Source: an uncultured Streptococcus sp. (GTDB taxonomy: Bacteria; Bacillota; Bacilli; Lactobacillales; Streptococcaceae). Taken from it: a DNA stretch of 10,030 nucleotides. Below are positions 1 through 5,910 of the stretch, piece by piece. The translations under genes and the position numbers were made by a program. A model generated the notes under the pieces. That model saw only the letters and a list, made by a program, of their open reading frames with translations, was not told where the DNA came from and made no database searches. Within the stretch, counting starts at the first letter, position 1. Every line of letters begins with the position of its first letter. Location of the stretch: contig CAKPXD010000047.1 in NCBI GenBank assembly GCA_934201655.1, forward strand, positions 1 to 10,030, in the 5' to 3' direction.

Positions 1-296
1 ACATCAACGAAAACGTAACAGATGAACAAATTGCACAATCTAAGAAAGACTTGGAAACTGCAAAAGAATCTCCAGCGCTTGGATTCATCTTTAACACTGA
101 CAACGTGAAATCTGAAATCTCAGCTATCACTAACACTATGCAACAATTCGATACAGCTATCAACACTGGTACTGTAGACCCAGAAAAAGCTATTCCAGAA
201 TTGATGGAAAAACTTAAATCTGAAGGTGCTTACCAAAAAGTATTGGATGAAATGCAAAAACAATACGACGAATTCTTGAAAAACAAAAAATCTTAA
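1..296 (+). CDS. C-terminal end of ABC sugar-transporter substrate-binding protein (DUF3502-type tail)
   Basis: The frame is open from base 3 to the TAA at 294-296 and gives 97 residues, beginning INENVTDEQIAQ and ending FLKNKKS. The start lies outside the window. The segment is rich in Lys, Glu, Asn and Gln, and the pattern ESPALGFIFNTDNVKSEI followed by a helical, charged tail resembles the DUF3502 domain that closes large streptococcal lipoprotein sugar-binding proteins. Such proteins are lipid-anchored outside the membrane and deliver oligosaccharides to two permeases. From memory, the pneumococcal gene in this position (SP_0092) belongs to a transporter linked to N-glycan uptake (NgtS); that assignment is recalled, not tested. 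The permease genes would be expected upstream, outside the window. A strong terminator follows within 40 bases, so this is the last gene of its operon. Confidence 0.8.
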   Translation, partial: INENVTDEQIAQSKKDLETAKESPALGFIFNTDNVKSEISAITNTMQQFDTAINTGTVDPEKAIPELMEKLKSEGAYQKVLDEMQKQYDEFLKNKKS

Positions 297-334
297 GATA
301 GATTGATTTCGTGTATTCATTCCTAAAAGATGCG

Positions 335-382
335 ATCACTGCCTTGTCTGGAGTTTTCCAGACGGGGTGGTGATTCTTTTTT
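335..382 (+). terminator. Rho-independent terminator of the sugar-binding-protein operon
   Basis: A 17-bp uninterrupted stem (335-351 with 358-374, several G-U pairs) encloses the six-base loop AGTTTT and is followed by a T run at 377-382. It lies 39 bases after the stop codon of the binding protein. The many G-U pairs mean the stem is much weaker when read on the other strand, so it acts mainly rightwards. Confidence 0.9.
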
Positions 383-454
383 GAGTAAATACATATAATT
401 ATCTATATTTGAAAGGCAGGCATTTGCCTTACAAGTAGCGTTAGTAATTGGTAC

Positions 455-698
455 ATGAAAAAATACCATCTACTCTTTAAAATCAGTGCAATCTTATCCC
501 ACTTACTTATTTTTTGTATATGGACTTTTTCAGCCAACACTTATAATCCAAAACTATTGGCAATTTTCTTCTCAAATTGGCAATTTTTTCTGGATTTGAA
601 ATCTTATCAGTCTTGTCTTTATTGGTATCATGATAGGTATTTTAGTCAAGATAGGCCATGAAGATCTTTTTGTTAATTTTTCTTCTTCAAATATTTAA
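455..698 (+). pseudogene. Decayed N-terminal remnant of a membrane protein, probably a CPBP-family intramembrane protease
   Basis: From ATG 455 the first frame reads MKKYHLLFKISAILSHL. Near 497-506 a one-base shift moves the sensible reading into the next frame, which continues LFFVYGLFQPTLIIQNYWQF and on to GNFFWI. A TGA at 597-599 interrupts it, after which the same frame goes on NLISLVFIGIMIGILVKIGHEDLF and stops at 696-698. Joined, the pieces form a plausible protein start with two hydrophobic helices. It closely matches my memory of the first 70-75 residues of streptococcal CPBP (CAAX protease and bacteriocin-immunity) proteins, which usually exceed 200 residues. The catalytic EExxxR region is absent, so the rest has been deleted. 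There is no convincing ribosome site before ATG 455. Read without correction, the first frame gives 68 residues whose second half is not membrane-like. The family assignment is recalled and unverified; the frameshift and stop are seen directly. Confidence 0.6.
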
Positions 699-700
699 TT

Positions 701-737
701 AAAACAAGATCTGAAAATGGGTCTTGTTTTTTTATTT
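701..737 (+). terminator. Rho-independent terminator behind the gene remnant
   Basis: An 11-bp stem (701-711 with 720-730, one G-U pair) with an eight-base loop is followed by a T run through 733. It sits just after the last stop of the decayed gene and 15 bases before the trhO promoter. It probably once ended transcription of the intact ancestor and now insulates trhO. Confidence 0.75.
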
Positions 738-751
738 TTCGGTCAAATAAA

Positions 752-780
752 TTGCATTCGCTTTCTTGGGAGAGTATACT
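752..780 (+). promoter_or_regulatory. Sigma-A promoter of trhO
   Basis: TTGCAT (752-757) and TATACT (775-780) are separated by exactly 17 bases, close to the housekeeping consensus. Transcription should begin near 787, leaving a leader of about 46 bases before ATG 833. A second -10-like TATAGT at 783-788 has no matching -35. I see no operator-like repeat here. Confidence 0.75.
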
Positions 781-832
781 GTTATAGTTGAATGAAAATT
801 TCTGATAATTTAATCTTAGAAAAGAGAAGCAA

Positions 833-1819
833 ATGTCAAAAGATATTCGAGTTTTACTTTACTATAAATATGTTTCCATCGAAAACGCGGAACAATTTGC
901 TGCAGACCACTTGGCTTTCTGTAAATCAATCGGCCTCAAAGGTCGTATCCTAGTCGCTGACGAAGGGATCAACGGAACCGTTTCTGGTGACTACGAAACA
1001 ACGCAAAAATACATGGACTACGTTCACAGCCTTCCAGGGATGGAAGACCTCTGGTTCAAGATTGACGAAGAAAGTGAGCAAGCCTTCAAGAAGATGTTCG
1101 TTCGCTACAAAAAGGAAATCGTTCACCTTGGTTTAGAGGATGATAACTTTGACAACGACATCAATCCTCTTGAAACAACAGGTGCTTACTTGTCACCAAA
1201 AGAATTTAAAGAAGCCCTCCTGGATGAAGATACAGTGGTCCTTGATACTCGTAATGACTATGAGTACGACCTTGGACACTTCCGTGGGGCTATCCGTCCA
1301 GACATTCGCAACTTCCGTGAATTACCACAATGGGTCCGTGATAACAAAGAAAAATTCATGGATAAACGTGTCGTTGTTTACTGTACAGGTGGAGTCCGTT
1401 GTGAGAAATTCTCAGGTTGGATGGTACGTGAAGGCTACAAAGATGTTGGTCAATTGCATGGAGGAATTGCGACTTATGGAAAAGATCCAGAAGTTCAAGG
1501 GGAACTTTGGGATGGGAAAATGTATGTCTTTGACGAACGTATTGCAGTCGATGTCAACCATGTCAATCCAACTATCGTAGGGAAAGACTGGTTTGATGGA
1601 ACACCATGTGAACGTTATGTCAACTGTGGAAATCCATTCTGTAACCGCCGCATCTTGGCATCAGAAGAGAACGAAGACAAATATCTTCGTGGTTGCTCGC
1701 ACGAGTGCCGTGTTCACCCACGTAATCGCTATGTTTTAGAACATGAATTGACACAAGACCAAGTCATCGAGCGTCTAGCAGCGATTGGTGAGAACCTAGA
1801 TCATTCTGAAGTCGTATAA
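833..1819 (+). CDS. trhO: tRNA uridine(34) hydroxylase TrhO, rhodanese-like (UPF0176)
   Basis: This 328-residue protein has the full layout of the TrhO/YceA family. An N-terminal acylphosphatase-like domain (about 1-95, with the motif ADEGINGT near 42-49) is followed by a rhodanese domain (about 125-220) with active-site loop CTGGVRC (Cys184 to Cys190). A cysteine-rich C-terminal part (about 258-300) has pairs in NCGNPFCN and GCSHEC that could bind metal. In studied bacteria TrhO performs oxygen-dependent hydroxylation of U34 in the tRNA anticodon to ho5U, the precursor of mo5U in Gram-positives, which widens codon reading. It is cytoplasmic. The length is normal for the family. ATG 833 follows a purine-rich AAAGAGAAG stretch (weak ribosome site) and the family start [14 protein letters not shown] supports it. 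The gene is a single unit with its own promoter and terminator. Confidence 0.95.
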   Translation: MSKDIRVLLYYKYVSIENAEQFAADHLAFCKSIGLKGRILVADEGINGTVSGDYETTQKYMDYVHSLPGMEDLWFKIDEESEQAFKKMFVRYKKEIVHLGLEDDNFDNDINPLETTGAYLSPKEFKEALLDEDTVVLDTRNDYEYDLGHFRGAIRPDIRNFRELPQWVRDNKEKFMDKRVVVYCTGGVRCEKFSGWMVREGYKDVGQLHGGIATYGKDPEVQGELWDGKMYVFDERIAVDVNHVNPTIVGKDWFDGTPCERYVNCGNPFCNRRILASEENEDKYLRGCSHECRVHPRNRYVLEHELTQDQVIERLAAIGENLDHSEVV

Positions 1820-1826
1820 TAGTATC

Positions 1827-1849
1827 AACAGTCCTGACGGGCTGTTTTT
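1827..1849 (+). terminator. Rho-independent terminator of trhO
   Basis: An 8-bp stem AACAGTCC/GGGCTGTT (one G-U pair) with the four-base loop TGAC runs into TTTTT at 1845-1849. It begins seven bases after the trhO stop codon. Confidence 0.85.
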
Positions 1850-1883
1850 CTATGCTTTTGACCAAAAAATCTTAAATTTGTTT

Positions 1884-1912
1884 CTGCATCTTTCAGGAAA
1901 ATGGTGTATACT
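1884..1912 (+). promoter_or_regulatory. Probable promoter of the DUF4299 gene
   Basis: TATACT at 1907-1912 is a good -10 box. At a 17-base distance the -35 position reads CTGCAT (1884-1889), which is poor. Transcription should start near 1919, leaving only about 24 bases before ATG 1943. This position rules out the upstream in-frame ATG at 1901 as the start, since it would precede the transcript. Confidence 0.55.
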
Positions 1913-1928
1913 ATATGTAAACGATTTC

Positions 1929-1936
1929 AAAGGAGA
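1929..1936 (+). promoter_or_regulatory. Ribosome binding site that fixes the start at 1943
   Basis: AAAGGAGA with the core AGGAG at 1931-1935 lies seven bases before ATG 1943. The in-frame ATG at 1901 has only a weak AGGAAA directly against it. Confidence 0.85.
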
Positions 1937-1942
1937 CCATTT

Positions 1943-2803
1943 ATGGTGAAAACATTTTTTATTCCAAATAAACAAAGTATTTTAGGACAACAGGAGATTC
2001 TTACAGCTAAGTCAGTCTTGGCCCTAGTAGATGGCCTAGAGTCACATAGTTATGATGCAGTCTATCTTCGTCAACCACTTAATCGCCTCGAGTATATCGA
2101 GTGTGGAATCGTAGGCAAGTCTCAATTTCTCTTTAAAGTTCGTTATGTAGATGCTCAAAAAGGCTATCAAGTGATCATTCCTGACTTAATTACAAGAGCT
2201 GACTGGGAAATTGTAGAAGCTCTCTTGCAAGCCTTGTCTAGCAAGGTTGGTGAATCTGTTGAAGGTTTGTCAGACTTTGATTTGGAAGACTATTTCCAAG
2301 AAACTGTTAAAAACTATTTGTCAGACAAGGCAGCTAGCCTATATTTCTGTCAAGGAATTCTTTCGCCTGTTTATTTTGATAAGAAGGATTTGGAAATTTT
2401 CCTAGAAGAAGATGGCTTGGCACGTTTTGAAGAGTTAGTCAAGAAGGTTCAAGGTTCAGATGCTTACCCTGCCAACGCTAAATTTTATCCAGATGGAGAA
2501 GGTAAGGTTCATGGTATCTACCACCTAGCTCAGGGAGTAAAAACTATTTTACCAAAAGAACCTGTGATTCCAGCGCCTTACGTTGAACAGTTAGTAGGCA
2601 AGGAGCTTGTTTGGGAGATTGATTTGGTAAAAATCTCTGGAGACGGTTCAAAACCAGAAGACTATGAAGCAGTAGCTAGACGGGATTATCAAGCCTTTTT
2701 AGAAGCTTTGCCAAAAGAGTTCTATCAGGACTTAGATGCTAACCAAGTAGAAGTAGGACCTGTTTCAGGGGAAGATTTTGAGAACGTAGTAAAAGGTAAC
2801 TAG
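1943..2803 (+). CDS. DUF4299 family protein, function unknown
   Basis: The protein has 286 residues from ATG 1943 and begins MVKTFFIPNKQSILGQQEIL. It is acidic and soluble, without signal peptide or membrane segment, so it should be cytoplasmic. Length and the opening motif fit my memory of the DUF4299 family (about 280-300 residues), found mainly in streptococci and relatives. No enzyme motif is visible. Notable stretches are LYLRQPL-like VYLRQPLNRLEYIECG (about 41-56), YFCQGILSPVYFDKKDLE and VWEIDLVKISGDGSKPEDY, the last repeating an acidic-aromatic character common in the protein. An ATG 14 codons upstream is in frame but lies over the promoter. The gene stands alone, between the trhO terminator and a terminator at 2840. 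A role cannot be inferred from its neighbours. Confidence 0.75.
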   Translation: MVKTFFIPNKQSILGQQEILTAKSVLALVDGLESHSYDAVYLRQPLNRLEYIECGIVGKSQFLFKVRYVDAQKGYQVIIPDLITRADWEIVEALLQALSSKVGESVEGLSDFDLEDYFQETVKNYLSDKAASLYFCQGILSPVYFDKKDLEIFLEEDGLARFEELVKKVQGSDAYPANAKFYPDGEGKVHGIYHLAQGVKTILPKEPVIPAPYVEQLVGKELVWEIDLVKISGDGSKPEDYEAVARRDYQAFLEALPKEFYQDLDANQVEVGPVSGEDFENVVKGN

Positions 2804-2839
2804 AGGCCTAAATGAAAGATATTAGTTTTAAATAATGTG

Positions 2840-2867
2840 AAAAGGCAGATCGTTTGATCTGTTTTTT
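2840..2867 (+). terminator. Rho-independent terminator of the DUF4299 gene
   Basis: A stem CAGATC/GATCTG (2846-2851 with 2856-2861) with loop GTTT, extendable outwards by G-U and A-T pairs, ends in six Ts (2862-2867). It lies 37 bases after the stop at 2803 and faces a terminator of the opposite strand. Confidence 0.8.
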
Positions 2868-2881
2868 GTGTACACAAAAAA
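2862..2881. repeat. Perfect 20-bp palindrome between convergent terminators
   Basis: Ten bases TTTTTTGTGT are followed directly by their exact reverse complement ACACAAAAAA. The left six Ts are the T run of the rightward terminator, and the right As are (on the other strand) the T run of the leftward terminator. The palindrome thus joins both terminators. It may simply be the product of two back-to-back T runs, although the GTGT/ACAC centre is also symmetrical. Confidence 0.8.
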
Positions 2882-2905
2882 ATCCTGTCAGAGTGACAGG
2901 ATTTT
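2876..2905 (-). terminator. Terminator of the padR-DUF6574 operon
   Basis: A 12-bp perfect stem (2879-2890 with 2894-2905, core ATCCTGTCA/TGACAGGAT) has only three loop bases. On the minus strand it is followed by a run of Ts (As 2876-2882 on the plus strand). It starts three bases past the TAA of the DUF6574 gene (2909-2911). TTTT at 2902-2905 gives some activity in the plus direction too, as a back-up for the DUF4299 gene. Confidence 0.9.
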
Positions 2906-2908
2906 ATC

Positions 2909-3868
2909 TTACATAAAAGCAAGGATTCGAAGATAGTCAAAAACAAGAGCCATTTCTGCTAGGAAAAAGAGAAATAGAACACCACCGTTGACTAGGAAAG
3001 CTAAGAGAAGGCGATAGAAGGGATCAGTTTGACTATCCTTGCTAGGTCTTGAGATGAAGTAGAGATTGGCCAAGAGAGTCAGACCAATGCTAATCAAGCA
3101 AAGCAATACTGCAAATCGTAGACCATTAAAAAGAGCGAAGAAACTAGCAATACCTGTCAAGAGAACTGGGATAGCCAAGAGTCTGCTATGTGCTTGAAAG
3201 GCTCTTTCTAATGTCCAATCACTGTCCTGGTCGACAAAACGTTTGACTACGAATCCACCCATGAGAATTGAAAAGAAGAAGAGACTTGTCGCTACTAGGA
3301 TGGAGAAGACCGAGAAGAGATTGAGAGATGGGAATTGTTCCATGAAGTGAGCATCGATGCTTGCCATACGACCATAGTAGCCTTGTTTGGCGTGATAAAC
3401 TATAAAGAGAAAACTTGTAGCAGAAAAGATAGTTAGGAGCGCAAAGGCATTATAACTATGTTTTTTATCTGAACCAATGCTTGCTGTTGGCTCTTTAAGG
3501 GCACCTTGTAACCAAATCCAAAAATCAGCCAATTCTTCTTTGAAGATTGCCGTTTTTGTAGGGACAGGATCTGGAACAAATGGACTTTCCAAAGATTTGC
3601 TAGGCTGAGGTACTTCCTTAACTGGTTTTTCTGCTTTGTCTGTCTTTGTTGCCGGCTCTTCTTCAGGTTCTTCTTGTTCTTCAGCCTCTACTTTTTCTAG
3701 GTCAGTTTCCTGATTTTCAGGATTGGCTTGGGAATTTTCCTCGACTACTGGCAACTCTTCTTTTTCTTTTAGTTCTTCCTCGGGAATGACTGGATCAGAT
3801 GGACTTTCTTTTTTCTCATTGTTGGCTGTTTTCTCGAAATCAGCACTTTCGAACCATTCTTGAGTCAT
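2909..3868 (-). CDS. DUF6574-type membrane protein with acidic cytoplasmic N-terminus
   Basis: The protein has 319 residues and two parts. Residues 1 to about 105 are disordered and very rich in Glu, Pro and Lys (EEQEEPEEEP near 63-72). Residues 105-319 carry about five hydrophobic segments (near 140-158, 183-208, 229-248, 251-272, 284-309). The N-terminus lacks a signal peptide and is expected in the cytoplasm. The start ATG 3866-3868 has a strong AAGGAGGT seven bases before it. The membrane part fits my memory of the streptococcal DUF6574 family (pneumococcal SP_0097), which has no known function. It is the last gene of the padR operon: only 48 bases separate it from the DUF4097 gene with no terminator between, and a terminator follows at once. 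Co-transcription suggests a shared role at the membrane; this is inference. Confidence 0.75.
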   Translation of the reverse strand: MTQEWFESADFEKTANNEKKESPSDPVIPEEELKEKEELPVVEENSQANPENQETDLEKVEAEEQEEPEEEPATKTDKAEKPVKEVPQPSKSLESPFVPDPVPTKTAIFKEELADFWIWLQGALKEPTASIGSDKKHSYNAFALLTIFSATSFLFIVYHAKQGYYGRMASIDAHFMEQFPSLNLFSVFSILVATSLFFFSILMGGFVVKRFVDQDSDWTLERAFQAHSRLLAIPVLLTGIASFFALFNGLRFAVLLCLISIGLTLLANLYFISRPSKDSQTDPFYRLLLAFLVNGGVLFLFFLAEMALVFDYLRILAFM

Positions 3869-3916
3869 GATGGGACCTCCTTTTTTATTTCTTGTTTGAG
3901 TAGTAATGATTAACTA

Positions 3917-4870
3917 TTATTCATGATCTCTCGAATTAGGTGAGCGATCCGGTTCGTCTGGAATGTTGATATCTTGACCTGCCTTTACGACGAGGAGATC
4001 TTGCGTATCTTTTTTCTCTACTTTGTAAGGATTTGAGAATTCTTCGTCCCTATTTACATTATTTCCCTGGGCAGGATTCACTCCTTCTCGAGTTCGATGA
4101 TAAATAGCTCCGTATTCTGATGAAAGATTGAGATTGATTCGTTCAAGCTCTTTTCTTGATAACATGAGCGATATGTCATTTTCTGCCTCAAATTCTACCT
4201 TACCGTGCACTTGGATGTCGTCAGCAGAGATATGTTCATGTTCTGCTTGGATACGGCTATCTGTTAGACTGGTTCCAAATACATTGACGATTCCAGCTGT
4301 GGTCAGTTGGCTGTTTTTGATCTCGCTATTAGTGATACGAAGAAGATAGCCATTTGACTGGATCTTGGCATTGCTGACTTTTACATCGGCAATCGAAAGG
4401 ACACCGTGGTCGACCTGGGCAGTTATGTTTTTTAATTCTCTTCCTTTTGGTAGTGATAGAACGACTTCGTCATTACGTCTAGAGACTCCGCTTGCGATAA
4501 ATAGGATACCCTCGATACTAGAACCTACAGAAGGACGTGTAGTTGGCTTGGTGTCTGAAATCTCAAGAGTTTTTTCTTTGATAGAATGTTGGAGATTTTC
4601 TTTTTCAGAGATAGTTGGATGATACTGAAGGTGAATCTTGTCATCGCTAGATTCTCTAATGACTAACGAATGTTCTGTCAGTGACATGTTAAGATTTTCA
4701 ATATCTTGATCAAAAACGAGCTCTTCCATTCGGCTCTCAAAGACTGGTTTTTGTGACATTGCAAGGAGGCTTCTGACACCATCGGTTTGGATGCCGATGA
4801 TCATCATGGCAAAACCGATGATACTAGTAACAACACCAAAGATAAGAAATCCTTTTGTTAATTTACGCAT
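3917..4870 (-). CDS. DUF4097 family membrane-anchored beta-strand-repeat protein
   Basis: From ATG 4870 the protein has 317 residues. A short basic start (MRKLTK) leads to one membrane helix (about 7-27). A region with many short alternating hydrophobic strands follows (about 125-255, for example VVLSLPKGRELKNITAQVDHG and repeated turns SNAKIQSNGYLLRITNSEI), typical of the DUF4097 beta-solenoid-like fold. The tail is polar and ends EPDRSPNSRDHE. The strands probably lie outside the cell, anchored by the N-terminal helix; whether that helix is cleaved is unclear. A GTG at 4879 in the same frame would add three residues. I prefer ATG 4870 because GAGGTGA sits five bases before it, whereas the GTG is itself inside that ribosome site. 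The gene overlaps the DUF1700 stop by eight bases, implying translational coupling. DUF4097 proteins often accompany PadR and DUF1700 in Firmicutes; their function is unknown. Confidence 0.85.
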   Translation of the reverse strand: MRKLTKGFLIFGVVTSIIGFAMMIIGIQTDGVRSLLAMSQKPVFESRMEELVFDQDIENLNMSLTEHSLVIRESSDDKIHLQYHPTISEKENLQHSIKEKTLEISDTKPTTRPSVGSSIEGILFIASGVSRRNDEVVLSLPKGRELKNITAQVDHGVLSIADVKVSNAKIQSNGYLLRITNSEIKNSQLTTAGIVNVFGTSLTDSRIQAEHEHISADDIQVHGKVEFEAENDISLMLSRKELERINLNLSSEYGAIYHRTREGVNPAQGNNVNRDEEFSNPYKVEKKDTQDLLVVKAGQDINIPDEPDRSPNSRDHE

Positions 4871-5456
4871 GACTTTCACCTCTCTTTCCTCTATTAAGAA
4901 TCCACTGAATAAGTCGAAGGATTAGTATTCCAAAGAAACGGGTCACATAGGAAGTCGCTAGCAAGACTAGGGATGAAGCTCCAATAGCTAGCAAACCTCC
5001 ACCAAAAATCAGCATAAAAGCAGATGTCGATTCAGCCAGAACGTAGAAGCTTTCAAATAGGAGAACGCCTCCTAGGATGAGTCCAGCTGCTGATACAGCA
5101 AAGAAGGCTAAAAGTGCACTAATCGCAGCGATAAAAATCCCGATGATAGCCATGAGAAGACCAATCCCGACTGGAATCCCAATAGGTGCAGCCAGAAGTG
5201 CGAGGATTGCGATTTGTAAAACCTGACGGTTGTTCTTATTGGAATTATCTTCGTTGATTTTTTTATCAAGAAGTGTTGTCAGGATGTCATGGGCAGCCTC
5301 TTTTGGACTACCGAGGCTAGCTATGAGTTCTTCCTCACCTTCTGGACCAGCATCATCAAAGAGTTCTTTGAAGTAGTCCATGGCTTCGATGCGATCAGAT
5401 TGAGGAAGCTTCATCAGATAGGCTTCAAGCTGATTCAAATATTCAGTTCTTGTCAT
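4863..5456 (-). CDS. DUF1700 (HAAS-domain) multi-pass membrane protein
   Basis: This 197-residue protein starts with the helical DUF1700/HAAS signature MTRTEYLNQLEAYLMKLPQ. It continues with the acidic motif YFKELFDDAGPEGEEELIASLGSPKEAA (about 28-55), where LGSP is the usual turn, then a polar linker (65-78). Four or so hydrophobic segments follow (about 80-110, 112-138, 145-170, 172-186). The N-terminal helices should be in the cytoplasm. In related loci such proteins sit beside PadR regulators and are thought to act in membrane sensing or as partners of the regulator, without firm proof. AAGGGAG lies eight bases before ATG 5456. The first 14 bases overlap the end of padR and the last eight the next gene, so all three are translated from one message. 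Confidence 0.88.
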   Translation of the reverse strand: MTRTEYLNQLEAYLMKLPQSDRIEAMDYFKELFDDAGPEGEEELIASLGSPKEAAHDILTTLLDKKINEDNSNKNNRQVLQIAILALLAAPIGIPVGIGLLMAIIGIFIAAISALLAFFAVSAAGLILGGVLLFESFYVLAESTSAFMLIFGGGLLAIGASSLVLLATSYVTRFFGILILRLIQWILNRGKRGESHA

Positions 5457-5769
5457 GGCGAATGCTCCCTTCTATGATGCCATTGATAGTGTCAGTGTAG
5501 AGTGTCCACTCTTCTCTGAGTACAAATAGTTGCTCCTCCCCAATCTCTGTTAAGGAGTAGTATTTCCGCATCCGACCTTGGTATTCGCGAGAGTATGTAG
5601 TCAGATAGCGGTTGGTATCCAGTTTTTTCAAGATGGGGTAGAGGGTAGATTCCTTGATTTTGGCAATGAGTTTAATGGTTTGGCTAATCTCATAACCATA
5701 GGAATCCCCTTGTTCTAGAATGGCCAAGATGAGAAATTCAATCAAAGCCGCTGATGTCGGAAAATACAT
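5443..5769 (-). CDS. PadR-family transcriptional regulator
   Basis: This 108-residue winged-helix protein has all PadR hallmarks: ALIEFLILAILEQGDSYGYEI (8-28), STLYPILKKL (41-50, recognition helix) and the wing GRMRKYYSLTEIG (65-77). A short C-terminal helix (about 78-100) would form the dimer. It is the small PadR subfamily 2 type. PadR proteins are usually repressors that bind their own promoter and release it in response to a ligand or stress. ATG 5769 follows a perfect AGGAGGTG with four spacer bases. It is first in the operon with DUF1700, DUF4097 and DUF6574 genes, and the promoter is flanked by two identical palindromes that are its most likely operators. A gene-specific name is not known to me. 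Confidence 0.93.
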   Translation of the reverse strand: MYFPTSAALIEFLILAILEQGDSYGYEISQTIKLIAKIKESTLYPILKKLDTNRYLTTYSREYQGRMRKYYSLTEIGEEQLFVLREEWTLYTDTINGIIEGSIRHDKN

Positions 5770-5787
5770 GGGGCACCTCCTTTTTAG

Positions 5788-5806
5788 TATATAAAAATTT
5801 TATATA
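5788..5806. promoter_or_regulatory. Proximal operator candidate of the padR operon (palindrome 1)
   Basis: Nine-base arms TATATAAAA and TTTTATATA flank one central base. It lies in the leader, 19 bp upstream of the padR ATG and downstream of the -10 box. Its core of 17 bases (5788-5804) recurs in reverse orientation at palindrome 2. A bound regulator here would block elongation or initiation. Such AT-only sequence can be chance; the exact repeat and placement argue against that. Confidence 0.55.
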
Positions 5807-5824
5807 TAATTATTCTACACATAC

Positions 5825-5853
5825 ATCATACAACTAAATGTAAGCCCTGTCAA
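5825..5853 (-). promoter_or_regulatory. Promoter of the padR-DUF1700-DUF4097-DUF6574 operon
   Basis: Read on the minus strand, consensus TTGACA (5848-5853) and TATGAT (5825-5830) are 17 bases apart, a nearly perfect housekeeping promoter. Transcription should start near 5818, about 50 bases before the padR ATG. So strong a promoter in front of a regulator suggests that it is held down by repression. Confidence 0.85.
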
Positions 5854-5861
5854 GAAATATG

Positions 5862-5876
5862 TATAAAATTTTTATA
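5862..5876. promoter_or_regulatory. Distal operator candidate of the padR operon (palindrome 2)
   Basis: Seven-base arms TATAAAA and TTTTATA flank one base. The site lies nine bases upstream of the -35 box. The 15 bases are the exact reverse complement of the core of palindrome 1, and the match extends to 17 bases. Centres are 72 bp apart (5797 and 5869), close to seven helical turns, so two dimers would face the same side of the DNA. Confidence 0.5.
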
Positions 5877-5880
5877 TATA

Positions 5881-5910
5881 AAAAAATCTTCTAGTGAAAA
5901 CTAGAAGATT
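5881..5910 (-). terminator. Terminator of the MFS transporter gene
   Basis: A 10-bp perfect stem AATCTTCTAG/CTAGAAGATT (5885-5894 with 5901-5910) has loop TGAAAA on the plus strand. On the minus strand it is followed by Ts (As 5881-5886). The stem begins within the TAA stop codon (5909-5911). It separates the transporter from the padR operon that follows in the same direction. Confidence 0.9.

Noticed and set aside
120..320. Minus-strand frame of 66 codons antisense to the binding-protein end
   Set aside because: Phe-rich reverse reading of a Lys/Glu-rich coding region, without start signals.
412..430. Small hairpin AAGGCA/TGCCTT ahead of the gene remnant, with TATAAT at 394-399 nearby
   Set aside because: Six base pairs without a T run or conserved leader features do not support a riboswitch or attenuator; the TATAAT lacks a -35 and may be only a leftover promoter of the decayed gene.
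1140..1580. Open frame of 146 codons in a second plus frame
   Set aside because: It is embedded in trhO, whose rhodanese motif is in the other frame; composition (Thr, Ser, Leu-rich, no domain) is that of a shadow.
4128..4622. Two plus-strand open frames of 73 and 85 codons
   Set aside because: Both are antisense to the DUF4097 gene, lack ribosome sites and have no family features.
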